Counted from the stretch's first letter, positions 46,072-54,996 are shown. The stretch: 64,000 bases of DNA from Alcaligenes faecalis (GCF_002443155.1 NZ_CP023667.1:1488001-1552000); one strand, 5' to 3'. The notes: generated from the letters alone by a model not told the origin. Numbers and translations are program-made.

Positions 46072-46394
46072 GGCCTGCTGTCCTCCTGGCGTGCAGCAAC
46101 AATAGCGGCCATTTCCTCAGGCGTTGGATGGCGTACTTCGCCACATGTTTGGCACTCCATGCGAGTGGCCTCAACCGGATAGGTGCGTCTTGGCTCCCAG
46201 ATATGCTGGCCATCATTCAAGCAATCAGCCTTTTCGGGCTCAAAGTAGAAGCTGATGGACGTTGTGAAAGTGAAGTGCTTTCCGCATGATCGGCAATGAT
46301 CGTGGTGCAGAACACCTTCTTCGTAACCGTGCCCGTCATCGTGACAAACCTCAAAAGGAGCTTCGCAGTACGGGCAATCAAAGTCGTGGCCCAT
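46068..46394 (-). CDS. Phage zinc-ribbon protein
   Basis: 108 residues from ATG 46394. Three Cys pairs (CPYCEAPF, CRSCGKHF, CQTCGEVRHP) and two His-rich turns predict two or three small zinc-ribbons. It is coupled to the nuclease-like gene by a 4-bp overlap. Function unknown. Confidence 0.7.
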   Translation of the reverse strand: MGHDFDCPYCEAPFEVCHDDGHGYEEGVLHHDHCRSCGKHFTFTTSISFYFEPEKADCLNDGQHIWEPRRTYPVEATRMECQTCGEVRHPTPEEMAAIVAARQEDSRP

Positions 46395-46605
46395 GTTTAG
46401 CCTCCCATCCGTTCTCACCCCAGACCACACAAGAGCGTTCCAGCTCATGGCACAGGGATGCATATCCGTTATTGAAATGACCGTGATGCTTGGATTTGTG
46501 CAGCAGAATCCGAGGTGTGGGGTCATGGCGAAGGGTAAAAAATTGCCCCGGTTCGATGTGTCGAAGGCGGGGCAGGGGTCGGGCAAATTCGGCTTGTCTG
46601 GCCAT
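46378..46605 (-). CDS. Small phage protein
   Basis: 75 residues preceded by GGAGGCCGC, a strong ribosome site. It overlaps the zinc-ribbon gene by 17 bp. The sequence has LRHIEPGQFFTLRHDPTPRILLHKSK, a small beta-sheet-like pattern common in phage early genes. No function can be assigned. Confidence 0.55.
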   Translation of the reverse strand: MARQAEFARPLPRLRHIEPGQFFTLRHDPTPRILLHKSKHHGHFNNGYASLCHELERSCVVWGENGWEAKHGPRL

Positions 46606-46684
46606 GCGGCCTCCGTTTTCATCTACTTGGGTGTCAGAGCTTCTGCTCTGGCAGTGGGGGTGGCAGATTCATCTATCTATCTGG

Positions 46685-46900
46685 CTACTCACCAGCGAGG
46701 GCCAGCGCACCATCCAGGATGGAGCGGATTGATTTCGTCACCTTCTCGGGCTGACCTAAGTCCACCACTAGTTCTGTGGCTTCGAGATCGATTTCTGCAG
46801 CGTCAGCGAACGCTTGAGTGGTCTTGGCAAGCATATAAACGTAGGCGCGCAGCTTGCGTGCCTCTTCAGCGGTCGGCGCCGGAGATTCAGCGGTGGTCAT
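46685..46900 (-). CDS. Small helical phage protein
   Basis: 71 residues, highly Ala/Glu-rich and helical (APTAEEARKLRAYVYMLAKTT). AGGAACC precedes the start. Part of the leftward operon between a terminator and the small protein at 46605. Function unknown. Confidence 0.55.
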   Translation of the reverse strand: MTTAESPAPTAEEARKLRAYVYMLAKTTQAFADAAEIDLEATELVVDLGQPEKVTKSIRSILDGALALAGE

Positions 46901-46908
46901 GATTGGTT

Positions 46909-46950
46909 CCTAAAAAAGAAAAACCCCGGTTGAGTAAATCAAGCGGGGGT
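46909..46950 (-). terminator. Terminator on the leftward strand
   Basis: Stem ACCCC..TTGA / TCAA..GGGGT with a T-run on the minus strand (TTTTTCTTTTTT). It would stop readthrough from rdgC into the small genes unless antitermination acts. Confidence 0.55.
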
Positions 46951-47047
46951 ATGGGGTGCTGCTGTAGTCGTGATGCTTGGGGAGGCATCCTATTTTGAGG
47001 TCATGAGACTTGGGGTATGATGCGGCTGCACAACCGGGGAGAAATGC

Positions 47048-47401
47048 ATGGCTAGGCGCGTGCTTGCACTGATCTGTCTGTTGGCATTGCTTAGTGGCTG
47101 TGCCTACAACAATCCAAACAATATTGAAGTTGCTGATAGCAAGGTCGGTGGGACTGGAGGGCTCCACTACAACCATGAGAAACTGGGCTCCTCGAAGCAC
47201 ATGCTTTCGGTGACTGCGGCACCTGGCCTAATGGAAACTGAAGGCTCCATTGAGCAGAGAATCCACATCTTTGCTAATCGTTTTGCTTCCGAGTCATGTC
47301 AGTATGGCTTTGATTTCATTCATGATCCCAACCTTGATCAGCGAATCTCGGCTGGTTTTATGAAGCGAAGTCGAACATACGTGTTTGAATGCCGGGCGTG
47401 A
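47048..47401 (+). CDS. Prophage lipoprotein
   Basis: 117 residues. The signal peptide ends in a lipobox, LLSGC (Cys at residue 18), so the mature protein is lipid-anchored. GGGGAGAAATGC lies upstream. It is oriented against the leftward operon, with its own promoter, as expected for a lysogenic-conversion gene; superinfection-exclusion lipoproteins (Cor, Llp type) are of this size. Homology is not claimed. Confidence 0.7.
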   Translation: MARRVLALICLLALLSGCAYNNPNNIEVADSKVGGTGGLHYNHEKLGSSKHMLSVTAAPGLMETEGSIEQRIHIFANRFASESCQYGFDFIHDPNLDQRISAGFMKRSRTYVFECRA

Positions 47402-47408
47402 TTTGTTT

Positions 47409-48308
47409 CTAGGATTTGCGCTCCCCACCCAGTACCTCCACCAGATCACTGATCAACTTGGCGAGCTCGGAGGTCATCAAGGTCATGTCGGCATCAAAGA
47501 TTTCGTTATCGTTGACCGCGCCCTGGTCTGGCTTCTCCGTCAGGATGTCCAGTGGGGCCACGCGTTTGACGTCCAGCGCATCGGTCAGCATAAAGCTGAT
47601 GCGATCCGCCCAGGTCATGGCCAAACGGGTGCATTGCTTGCCGGCCTCCACGTGCTTGCGCACTTCATCAATGTCGGCGCTTTGCTTCACGTAGCGCACG
47701 GCGGCACCGCTATCGCCGGTGGAGCGCAGTTCAGTGTCCTGGTCCACGGTAAAGTTGGCTAGTTGCTCTTCGTCCACCAGCCAGGAGGTCATGGCGGCAC
47801 CGGGCGATTGCTCCGTATACAGGGGCTGAACCGGGAAGGGCTCTACGCTCTTGGCGAACAGGCCCAGCACCTCATCACTCTTAGCCACGGCTGCAGCATC
47901 AATCACAAACCAGTGGTTTCGTGCGTCGATCCACACTAAAGTGTCGCGCTGCACTGCGTGGGAGCGGGGCATCAGGTCGATGATGATCTGCTCTTTGATT
48001 TCCTTCATCTGCTTGCGGCCTGGCTTGTAGCCCTGTTGCTCTTCGATTTCGCGGGCCTTCTCGCGGGCTGCCTGGTTAACCACAGCGCTGGGTAGCAGCT
48101 TCTTTTCAGCACGCATGCAGATCAGATACTGACCGTTCACTTCATGGACCAGCTCTCCGCCTTCGCGTGGCGGCACCCAGCCCAGACTGAGAGGTTCTTG
48201 GCTGCCGCATGGTGCGAATTGATGATTTGCCAGCAGCTCGGCCAGTTGTTGAGCGGACAAGGCAAATGCCGTATCCAAGCGATAGATACGCAGGTTTTTA
48301 AACCACAT
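47409..48308 (-). CDS. rdgC: RdgC recombination-associated protein
   Basis: 299 residues from ATG 48308. The family start MWFKNLRIYRL, then LGWVPPREGGELVHEVNGQYLICMR, and the late VRKHVEAGKQCTRLAMTWADRISFMLTDALDVKRV are diagnostic. RdgC forms a DNA-encircling dimer and restrains RecA. It is usually a chromosomal gene; here it is inside the prophage recombination module, 99 bp downstream of the lipoprotein's convergent end. Confidence 0.9.
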   Translation of the reverse strand: MWFKNLRIYRLDTAFALSAQQLAELLANHQFAPCGSQEPLSLGWVPPREGGELVHEVNGQYLICMRAEKKLLPSAVVNQAAREKAREIEEQQGYKPGRKQMKEIKEQIIIDLMPRSHAVQRDTLVWIDARNHWFVIDAAAVAKSDEVLGLFAKSVEPFPVQPLYTEQSPGAAMTSWLVDEEQLANFTVDQDTELRSTGDSGAAVRYVKQSADIDEVRKHVEAGKQCTRLAMTWADRISFMLTDALDVKRVAPLDILTEKPDQGAVNDNEIFDADMTLMTSELAKLISDLVEVLGGERKS

Positions 48309-48372
48309 GGGTGTATTCCTTTCAGGATGGGCTATGCTCACGCCGTACAGACAGGCATGAGGCAAGAGGGCT

Positions 48373-49059
48373 ATGGGGATCAAGTGGAAAGAGGACTACA
48401 ACGTCGAGACGCAGCGATGGTTCGGCACTGCAATAGGCTTTGTGTGCGGTCTGCTTTGCCTGGCTCTATTCGAGCATTTGAGAGGCTATGAGATCAGTTG
48501 GCCGGCCTGGATCCAGGCCATTGGCTCAGTGGGTGCCATTCTTGTTGCCGTGCAAGTTGCTGATCGGCAGGCGGAAACATCTAGGTTGCTTCAGAAAGAG
48601 GGGTTTGACTTGCTCTCTGAAGAGCGTAGACAGACTCGCATTGATTCATTACGCGCCCTTGAGATGACTGCTGAGATTGGCGCAAAAACCGCAATAGCAG
48701 CATGCGATGAGCTTTTGAAATTGGATTTGGATAATTATTCAATGCGCTATGTGAAGATATTATGCCTAAATAGACGCACGACACTTGAGGTTGCTAAGGA
48801 AGTGCTGACTAGGCTGCCAGTACATGACTATCCGGGAGTTTTGATCGGTCGACGTGTTTTAAACATCCAGATAGCCATGAATAAGATTTTGGAAGCTTAT
48901 GATTTTTTAAGTGGTGAAGATGAAGGAGGGCTGGAGGCTGTTGGCCCGGATCTGGTGCTTATCAAAGAGCAGCTGAACGAGCAACTAGAAAAAATGGCGG
49001 ATTTTATGCAGAGTTACGATGGTAGGCTGGGCGTGCTAAGGGGAGCTGATTTTTATTGA
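48373..49059 (+). CDS. Membrane-anchored coiled-coil protein (prophage accessory)
   Basis: 228 residues. Two N-terminal membrane helices (about 16-35 and 43-62) followed by a long soluble helical region with an RQAETSRLLQKEGF segment. It is divergent from rdgC (64-bp gap) and AT-richer than its neighbours. It faces against the leftward phage operon, so may be expressed in the lysogen. Type resembles the membrane proteins phages use for exclusion; function unknown. Confidence 0.65.
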   Translation: MGIKWKEDYNVETQRWFGTAIGFVCGLLCLALFEHLRGYEISWPAWIQAIGSVGAILVAVQVADRQAETSRLLQKEGFDLLSEERRQTRIDSLRALEMTAEIGAKTAIAACDELLKLDLDNYSMRYVKILCLNRRTTLEVAKEVLTRLPVHDYPGVLIGRRVLNIQIAMNKILEAYDFLSGEDEGGLEAVGPDLVLIKEQLNEQLEKMADFMQSYDGRLGVLRGADFY

Positions 49060-49166
49060 CCCTCAGTTTCCCTGTAGAGCATCTGCATCTGCTCCGCAAT
49101 GATTTCGGTGGTGTAGCGTTCCTGATTGTCCTGGCCGGTCCACTTGCGGGTCCAGGCCAGGCGCCA
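49053..49166 (-). pseudogene. Fragment of a second ssb gene
   Basis: Translated on the minus strand, this stretch reads [25 protein letters not shown], closely similar to residues of the neighbouring SSB ([19 protein letters not shown]...). It lacks the start of the OB fold and ends in a different tail. Directly downstream of the intact ssb, it looks like the relic of a duplication or recombination. Confidence 0.75.
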
Positions 49167-49168
49167 GT

Positions 49169-49681
49169 TCAGATGCAGTAGGCGTTGCGCGAGAGCAGAG
49201 GGGCGAAGGGAATGTCATCGTCCATATCCGCTAGATTGCCGGACGAGGGCGGTGGCGCTTGTCGCTGCTTCCCGTGTCCAGTGGCGTCGGCGTAGCTGTT
49301 GCGCTGCTGACCCTGTGGCGGTGAGTTTGATTGCTGCGCGTCTCCGTCGCGACCGCCTAGCATTTGCATTTGCTCGGCAATGATTTCCGTGGTGAAACGC
49401 TCCTGACCATCCTGGCCTGTCCATTTACGGGTGCGCAGACGACCTTCTACGTAAACGGGGCGGCCTTTACGCAAGTATTCACCCGCGATTTCAGCCAGAC
49501 GGTTGTAGAACACCACACGCACCCACTCGGTTTCCTCCTTGCGTTCGCCTGTAGCTTTGTCCTTCCACGTTTCAGTGCAAGCGATGGAGATATTGCATAT
49601 AGCCACTCCCTCGGCTGAGTATCGAACCTCCGGATCACGGCCGAGATTACCAATGCCGATCCACTTATTTACCGAAGCCAT
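49169..49681 (-). CDS. ssb: Single-stranded DNA-binding protein (phage)
   Basis: 170 residues. OB-fold with [55 protein letters not shown]. The acidic tip DMDDDIPF is present but followed by 11 more residues ([11 protein letters not shown]), so the tail is not at the C-terminus as in ordinary SSB. A truncated ssb piece lies just downstream. Member of the leftward recombination operon with YqaJ and ERF. Confidence 0.92.
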   Translation of the reverse strand: MASVNKWIGIGNLGRDPEVRYSAEGVAICNISIACTETWKDKATGERKEETEWVRVVFYNRLAEIAGEYLRKGRPVYVEGRLRTRKWTGQDGQERFTTEIIAEQMQMLGGRDGDAQQSNSPPQGQQRNSYADATGHGKQRQAPPPSSGNLADMDDDIPFAPLLSRNAYCI

Positions 49682-50162
49682 TTCTTCTTACCCCGTGTTT
49701 GATTGCAATGTGGCTGGTATGTTGAGGGCTTATGCCGAAGGCTGCTGCGATATCCTTGTATGCCATCCCTGACTTGGCCATAGAGGTTATTTCGGTAGCC
49801 ACATAAGCCGAGATTTTTGTTTGCGGCAGAGCGAACCCTTTGGCTTGCCGCCCCTTTGAGACTGCGTCTTGCATGTTCTCCTTCCTTGTTCCTAGGAATA
49901 GGTGGTCTGGGTTGATGCAGCGGCGGTTGTCGCACGAATGGCAGACATCCATGCCTTGAGGGATGTCCATGCGGTTTGCTAATCGGTACACGTGTCGGTG
50001 GGCGTGGTCGGCTTTGCGCCTGATTGTTGCTCGGGCGTATCCGTTGGCTTGCACACAGCCCTGGTACTCAAGGCATCCGGTAGCAGTCTTTAGGCAGCGC
50101 CCCAGCAAGTGTTTAAGACGTAGTGAGTCATTCGACTTAGCTAGAGTGGTTAGCCCGGCCAT
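49665..50162 (-). CDS. HNH endonuclease (homing-type)
   Basis: 165 residues. HNH pattern: [45 protein letters not shown], then a C-terminal helix-turn-helix ([20 protein letters not shown]). This is the plan of free-standing HNH homing nucleases in phages. It starts just after the YqaJ stop and overlaps ssb by 17 bp, so it may be a selfish insertion in the recombination operon. Confidence 0.85.
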   Translation of the reverse strand: MAGLTTLAKSNDSLRLKHLLGRCLKTATGCLEYQGCVQANGYARATIRRKADHAHRHVYRLANRMDIPQGMDVCHSCDNRRCINPDHLFLGTRKENMQDAVSKGRQAKGFALPQTKISAYVATEITSMAKSGMAYKDIAAAFGISPQHTSHIAIKHGVRRNGFGK

Positions 50163-50798
50163 TTACGCAGCCTCCAGCAGGGCGTCCCGCAGCTCTTGTT
50201 GATACTTGGTGACCGTCCGCTCGAACTCCATCAGGTCAGACTCCAGTGCATCGATCTGGTTGTCGTCGCGCTCGATGCGGATGATCTTCATGCGGCCCAA
50301 GTCGTGAACCCACAAGACCAGATCCACCCATTTGCGGCCGAGCAGCCACATTGCGCCGTTGCACTGGTCTACGTAGGCGGCAATGTCACCGTTCACAAAG
50401 GCGGTGAACAGGGTGTCGCTGCTGACCATTGTCTTGATTTCAATGATCCCGTCATCGCCTACCAAACCGTCCACGCTCACCCCAAACAGACGGTCAGCCG
50501 TTGTAATGAAGCCGGCCTCGTCAACGATATGGCCGGTCTTGCGCTCATAGACAGCTCGGGCGTAGGGCTCTTGCTCTGTGCCCAGGCGCATAGCGCCGTT
50601 CACAAAGACCTGCATGGGCTCACCGCCTTCGCGCTCTCGGGCTACGTCCATGGCGTAGTCCAGACATTTCTTGGATGGAGCACCGCTTTTCAGGCGGTCG
50701 CGGCAGTCTTTGAATCGGCTGCCGGTTATGACGCCCTTGCGGGCTTGGAGCCATTCCAGGGTGCCTTGTTCGGCGGTGTGAATGATTAAGCCTTCCAT
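50163..50798 (-). CDS. YqaJ-type phage exonuclease
   Basis: 211 residues from ATG 50798. The nuclease core has LEWLQARKGVITGSRF, MRLGTEQEPYARAVYE (Glu), FGVSVDGLV (Asp), and GIIEIKTM (E-x-K), the lambda-exonuclease/YqaJ active site. It degrades one strand of DNA ends for the ERF annealing protein upstream. Its start overlaps the ERF stop by one base. Confidence 0.88.
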   Translation of the reverse strand: MEGLIIHTAEQGTLEWLQARKGVITGSRFKDCRDRLKSGAPSKKCLDYAMDVAREREGGEPMQVFVNGAMRLGTEQEPYARAVYERKTGHIVDEAGFITTADRLFGVSVDGLVGDDGIIEIKTMVSSDTLFTAFVNGDIAAYVDQCNGAMWLLGRKWVDLVLWVHDLGRMKIIRIERDDNQIDALESDLMEFERTVTKYQQELRDALLEAA

Positions 50799-51535
50799 TA
50801 TTGAGCCTCCGTAAGCATCTTCTTCTTGTCCGATACAGCCTTTTTGAAGGCGTTGTAATCGGCAAGGTTGTTGGTTGCGTAAATGACGTTGCCGCCTTGT
50901 TGCCAGATGGTTTCCAGCTTTTCGAGCGTGTCGGCCTGGGCCACTTGGCTGATCCAAGAGTCTTTCAGAACAGGATCTGCCGGCGCCCGGCCATCGGTGT
51001 CGTCGTCCTGCTCGGACAAACCGGTAATGGCCTTCAAGGTGTATCGCTCCAAGTACGTCTTGGTGCTGGCGCGTGACTGAATAGCGTTGCGGCCTGGGCC
51101 GGTATCTGGTGGCCCACCCATGCTGACACTTTCTTGATGACCCCCAACGTGCCGCAGGTAGCAGGTAACCTCCATCCAGTCTTTGTCATCCTTGGTCAGC
51201 TTCCAACTGGACGAAAGCCCATGCTTGGAGAGGGCGGGGGTGACTGCATTCACAACGTCATGCAGCTCGGCGTATTTCTGATTCTTAAGCGGGCCATCGG
51301 AACGAGCCTTACCCTTGATGATCGTGACCGACTCGGCCTTGAATGCAGCGAAAGCCTCGTCGTAAGCTTTCTTGGCCTGGGTGGCGTTGTAGCGATCCTG
51401 CAGATCCATCATTTGCCCGATTTGTTCAGGGCTCATTCCAGACTGCAGGGCGGCGATTGCCATGGCCATTGGTGACCCGGCCGGGGCGGGTGCTGCGACA
51501 GCAGTCTGTGGGGCTTCAATGATTTCTGTGCTCAT
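50798..51535 (-). CDS. ERF-family single-strand annealing protein
   Basis: 245 residues. ERF pattern NQKYAELHDVVNAVTPALSKHGLSSSWKL, then VTCYLRHVGGHQESVSM and RASTKTYLERYTLKAITGL near 150-170. It anneals strands in Red-like phage recombination with the YqaJ exonuclease directly downstream. A helical Gln/Ala N-terminus precedes the domain. Confidence 0.9.
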   Translation of the reverse strand: MSTEIIEAPQTAVAAPAPAGSPMAMAIAALQSGMSPEQIGQMMDLQDRYNATQAKKAYDEAFAAFKAESVTIIKGKARSDGPLKNQKYAELHDVVNAVTPALSKHGLSSSWKLTKDDKDWMEVTCYLRHVGGHQESVSMGGPPDTGPGRNAIQSRASTKTYLERYTLKAITGLSEQDDDTDGRAPADPVLKDSWISQVAQADTLEKLETIWQQGGNVIYATNNLADYNAFKKAVSDKKKMLTEAQ

Positions 51536-51542
51536 GGTGTCC

Positions 51543-52610
51543 TCAATATTGGATTCGGATAGCCGGAATCAAACCCTTGGCGATCAGAATGACGGCCTGC
51601 TTGGCGCATGCGTCGGGCAAGCCGTTTTCGATGAGAGCTGTCAGGGCAGCGTTGTTGATGCTGGCCTTGTGCGCGATATCGGCTTCGCGGCGGCGCTGCT
51701 CGGCCTCTTCGGCTGCCTTGGCGTCGGCTTGGCGCTTGATTTCTGCCTGGCGGGCGGCTTCTGCAGCATCCTTGGCGCGTTGCTCGGCGGCCAGCTTTTC
51801 AGCTTCAGCCCGGGCCTCGGCCTGCTTCTGGCGTTCGATGGCTTCGGTCCGTTCCCGCTCAGCTCGTACTGCTGCGGCCTTGGCATCGGCTTCGCGCTTG
51901 GCTGCAGCATCGCGTTCGGCCTGGGCCTTGGCTTCCGCGTCGGCGCGGGCCGTTTCGGCCGCTTGTCGGGCAATCTCCGCCTCGCGGTCTTTCTGTTCCT
52001 GCACGGCCTGCTTGCGTCGTAGCTCAGCCAGCTCTGCCTGCTCAGCTTCGTACTTCTGGCGGTCAGCCAGGGCTGCGTTCAGGATTTCCAGCGCCTTGGC
52101 TTTGACCCGGTGAGCCTCAGCCTCAAACTCTTCCCAAGCCTCGCCAATCATCGCAGATTCAACTGTTGCGATGCGCTGGCGCAGGGATTCAGCATCAAGC
52201 CCACCGACTTCTCGGGCTTGATCAGCCATACCGTCCAGGTCGGCACGGTGGAGCGCTACCCGGCTGGCCTCTGCTTCTTCCCAGTCCGTCAGAGGCTTGC
52301 GCACTTCGTCCGCCAGCGCGTCCAGTTCGTCACGCATGCGCTTGCGTTCAGCGTCGATCAGCTTGGGGATTTCCTTGAGCCGGTCCACCTGCTCTTTGCC
52401 CAGGCTATCCAGAGCGGTTTTGATCTTGCGCACCTTGAATGCGCGGCTGGCGATTTCCTTTCGGCCCTTGTCGGTCTTCAGGTTCGGCGCATGCCCGGTG
52501 ACTTCTTGTCGGATGCGCTCGATATACGGGTCCAGACCATTTGGTGTCTGGTAGATTTGCAGCGCCGTTTCTGCTGGCGGCAGTTCCGTCAGCTCTAAGA
52601 CCTCGGTCAT
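51543..52610 (-). CDS. Coiled-coil protein of the recombination operon
   Basis: 355 residues from ATG 52610 (GGAG 7 bases upstream). A globular N-terminal quarter (QIYQTPNGLDPYIERIRQEVTG, KTDKGRKEIASRAFKVRKIKT) of the DUF1351-like phage type, then about 200 residues of charged coiled coil rich in Ala, Glu, Arg (TolA-like). Such proteins often precede ERF/Bet genes in phages. Function unknown. Confidence 0.7.
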   Translation of the reverse strand: MTEVLELTELPPAETALQIYQTPNGLDPYIERIRQEVTGHAPNLKTDKGRKEIASRAFKVRKIKTALDSLGKEQVDRLKEIPKLIDAERKRMRDELDALADEVRKPLTDWEEAEASRVALHRADLDGMADQAREVGGLDAESLRQRIATVESAMIGEAWEEFEAEAHRVKAKALEILNAALADRQKYEAEQAELAELRRKQAVQEQKDREAEIARQAAETARADAEAKAQAERDAAAKREADAKAAAVRAERERTEAIERQKQAEARAEAEKLAAEQRAKDAAEAARQAEIKRQADAKAAEEAEQRRREADIAHKASINNAALTALIENGLPDACAKQAVILIAKGLIPAIRIQY

Positions 52611-52611
52611 G

Positions 52612-52800
52612 TCATGCTCCAATCGCTCGGGCCGCCAGAGTCGGGCCGAAAAAAAGCAGTCCGCAGACTGCTATGGCAATGATTAGGGTTAGGGGCCATC
52701 CCCAGGGCGGGGTGCTGCTATTTGGTGCGTAGCATCCCTGGCCATCGAAAGGGTTACGGCGGCGAGTGCGGGGGAAGCCGGGGTTTTGGCTGTTAGGCAT
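52612..52800 (-). CDS. Small membrane protein
   Basis: 62 residues from ATG 52800. A basic, Pro-rich start and one C-terminal membrane helix (WPLTLIIAIAVCGLLFFGPTL). It overlaps the upstream gene by 8 bp. Possibly a phage regulator or holin-like accessory; no family recognised. Confidence 0.5.
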   Translation of the reverse strand: MPNSQNPGFPRTRRRNPFDGQGCYAPNSSTPPWGWPLTLIIAIAVCGLLFFGPTLAARAIGA

Positions 52801-53056
52801 CAGGCTCTCCGTATAAGGCGATCTGAACTGCGTCATAGGCTGGCTCGTAGACCTTCCCGTGCTCCTCAGTGGCGTGAGCTAGTGCAAGCACTGCGACGCG
52901 CAAGGCTTTTTTAAGCCGCTCAATCTCAGCCTCTTTGCTGTTGCGGTCATTTAGCGCTTGGTTGGCCCGTTCATAAAACTGCCGCCGCGATAGCTCGTCC
53001 TTCATCGCCATTTCGTAAGGCATTTGAATTACGGCGTTCAGCATGATGTCACTCAT
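52793..53056 (-). CDS. Small helical phage protein
   Basis: 87 residues from ATG 53056, mostly a charged helix (ERANQALNDRNSKEAEIERLKKAL). It begins in an ATGA overlap with the upstream micro-ORF. Function unknown. Confidence 0.55.
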   Translation of the reverse strand: MSDIMLNAVIQMPYEMAMKDELSRRQFYERANQALNDRNSKEAEIERLKKALRVAVLALAHATEEHGKVYEPAYDAVQIALYGEPDA

Positions 53057-53154
53057 TGCTGCCTCCAAATACTGATAGCGGTTTCAGCGGCGAGCGCGAT
53101 AAAGAAAGCGGCGCAGCTAAAGAAGCCGGAGAAAATGAAATATTTGATCAACAC
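53053..53154 (-). CDS. 33-residue membrane micro-protein
   Basis: GTG start at 53154 behind a well-spaced GGAGG. The frame codes a basic start, one hydrophobic helix (FIFSGFFSCAAFFIALAAETA) and a short tail. Its start overlaps the upstream gene and its stop overlaps the next start (ATGA), an unbroken coupling chain that argues it is translated. Too short to assign. Confidence 0.5.
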   Translation of the reverse strand: MLIKYFIFSGFFSCAAFFIALAAETAISIWRQQ

Positions 53155-53507
53155 GGCAGCGCCTCCAGTTCCTGCACAGTCATGCAGTTATGCGTGGTGT
53201 CTGCCCAGTCGCCGATGATTCGTTCGCGTTCGGTGCGCAGGGTAGGGCGCAGGCTTTCATCATCCAGCGCAGCAAGCAGCTTTGCCGAATAGTCGAAACC
53301 TGCCGAACTGGACGCCAGAAGCGCATTCTCCATTTCTTCGATCAGCCCTATGCGGCTTACCTTTTGAGGAATCGATTGCAGGGTCCAGGCGATGTTTACG
53401 TACAGCGTTTTGCCGTACAGGCAGTTGCGGATCTGCTCCGCGATATAGGCGCGGCGGCGCTCCGCCAGCTCGTGCGCGTCTATCTCACGCATAGCAAAAG
53501 CGTTCAT
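53148..53507 (-). CDS. Phage early protein of unknown function
   Basis: 119 residues from ATG 53507 (CCGGAG upstream). Helical, with AHELAERRRAYIAEQIRN and a late DWADTTHNCMTVQELEALP. First gene after the 320-bp gap in the leftward operon. No family recognised. Confidence 0.6.
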   Translation of the reverse strand: MNAFAMREIDAHELAERRRAYIAEQIRNCLYGKTLYVNIAWTLQSIPQKVSRIGLIEEMENALLASSSAGFDYSAKLLAALDDESLRPTLRTERERIIGDWADTTHNCMTVQELEALPC

Positions 53508-53826
53508 GCTTAGCTCCGGGGGATTGCGCCGAAACCTGGCGCTTGAGAATAGGAAGAGGGTTAGCCTGCGTCCGCCGCCGTCACTGCATCTGCGCAAATG
53601 CAGGTGTTGGCGGGTTCCGGGGTTCTATGCCCTCTAGTCGCAGCACTCCCGACCGCCCATGGCGTGGGCGGGGCTGATTTAGAATTGGTTAAGGGAGTGG
53701 GAATGCTGCGGCTGGAGGGTGCCCGCTTTGGGGCTTGTGTTCTATTCGCTGGGCTTGGGAGCCTTAATAATCAAGTGCTGTTATGATCGCCTCGCTCGAA
53801 TTGTTTTTTTATCAGGGTGCTGTTGA
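53508..53826. other. Intergenic region of the leftward operon
   Basis: No supported gene; a + frame at 53598-53786 has no ribosome site. A CCGCCCA/TGGGCGG hairpin lies at 53653-53671. The promoter of the rightward membrane gene at 53827 is presumably here. Confidence 0.45.
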
Positions 53827-54180
53827 ATGTTTACTAGAATCTTTGGATCAGTACGACGTGAGTATTTGCTTAGGGCTTACGTCATAGGCTTAGCTTTTTT
53901 TGCCCTTTTCGTCTTCATGGATTACCAGGCAGGCTGGCCTGATGGTTTTTTTTGGAAACGAACATTCCCAGGCTTAATTTGCTTGGCACTGTTCCCATTC
54001 TCAAAGCTTGTTTATGACGAGTTAAAACGTTTTGTACTTGGCGACAACGTTTTTTTTCTGAACGCCATAGTGATGCTCATAGCTAAGTTAATCATTAATT
54101 TCGCCTTGTTTCTGTGTGCTTGGTTTGTTGCACCTCTGGGCATTGCTTACTTGTGGTACGTGTCTAGATCGCGTGCATAG
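53827..54180 (+). CDS. Small membrane protein (prophage accessory)
   Basis: 117 residues with three or four hydrophobic helices (AYVIGLAFFALFVFM, FPGLICLALFPF, AIVMLIAKLIINFALFLCAWFV). Transcribed against the leftward operon; AT-rich. Candidate lysogen-expressed gene. Function unknown. Confidence 0.6.
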   Translation: MFTRIFGSVRREYLLRAYVIGLAFFALFVFMDYQAGWPDGFFWKRTFPGLICLALFPFSKLVYDELKRFVLGDNVFFLNAIVMLIAKLIINFALFLCAWFVAPLGIAYLWYVSRSRA

Positions 54181-54249
54181 TTTCCTGATCATCAAGGCGG
54201 GCAGGGCTTGATACCTGCTGGAATGAATGGGGAGTTACCGCCCCTTGTG

Positions 54250-54486
54250 CTATGCCGCCAGAATTTCGGGACCGTCTTCTGGCTTCTTCGCCCCTGGCTG
54301 GCACTCGGGTGTCATTCCTACGTTTCGCACGTCTAACCGTGCCGCCGCCTTGATGATGCCCCTCATAAGAAGGGCTGCCTGGACCTCGCTACCTCTTGCC
54401 ACGAGTCATGCAGGCGTTGATGGGTCTTTGTCATGCTTGCCCGGAAAGTCGCTGGGCCAGCGCATTGGTTTGTCCTGCTGTTCCAT
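54250..54486 (-). pseudogene. Small leftward ORF split by an in-frame stop
   Basis: ATG 54486 with AGGAG upstream opens a frame of 26 residues, stopped by TGA (54406-54408); the same frame continues as a protein-like 51 residues (VARGSEVQAALLMRGIIK ... to 54250). One codon change would make a 78-residue protein. Either a decayed gene or two micro-ORFs. Confidence 0.4.
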
Positions 54487-54585
54487 GTCTATCTCCTATT
54501 TATCCGTCAAACTCTCCGCCATACCTGGCTATCAGTAAGGCTGAGGTAATCTATTCAGTCCTGTAACCGACTAAGGGCATAAACG

Positions 54586-54996
54586 ATGGAAACGTTCACG
54601 ATAGTGATGACAGTGCTGATGGCTATTAGCGCGCTTGGCCAGTTAGCAATAAGCATTGCAATGTTGAGCAAAAGCAAAAGAAGAGCTATCACGAACTGGA
54701 TGGCGTGGCGTTTCGATCTTTTTTGTCTGATTTTTCTACTGGTATTTAGCTCGTACGGAATACTAGTCTTTGCTTTCAAAGAAGACCCCCAAAAAATGGA
54801 TTACTACAATATGGCTGCAAGCTTAGGAGGTTTAGCGATGGCCTACGCAACCATGTTGTGTATGTATCTTGTTCGTTATGCACATCGGATCGAAACTCGC
54901 TTGAACTATGTGGAATATTATTTAAGACATTTATCTTGGACCTCAGAAGACGAGGAAGATGATCCAAGAGACTGCAATGGAGGCGGCAATGAGTAA
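54586..54996 (+). CDS. Three-helix membrane protein, first of a two-gene unit
   Basis: 136 residues. Membrane helices near 5-27, 42-65 and 77-98, then a charged tail ending in SEDEEDD. It overlaps the next gene by 8 bp, so the two are coupled. AT-rich and facing against the phage operon, with its own promoter. Exclusion or effector roles are plausible but unproven. Confidence 0.65.
   Translation: METFTIVMTVLMAISALGQLAISIAMLSKSKRRAITNWMAWRFDLFCLIFLLVFSSYGILVFAFKEDPQKMDYYNMAASLGGLAMAYATMLCMYLVRYAHRIETRLNYVEYYLRHLSWTSEDEEDDPRDCNGGGNE

Noticed and set aside
53598..53786. 62-codon + frame in the leftward operon gap
   Set aside because: No ribosome site, covers a hairpin, and composition is unlike the accessory genes.
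54227..54538. 103-codon + frame before the membrane-protein unit
   Set aside because: It is opposite a more protein-like leftward frame with a good ribosome site.
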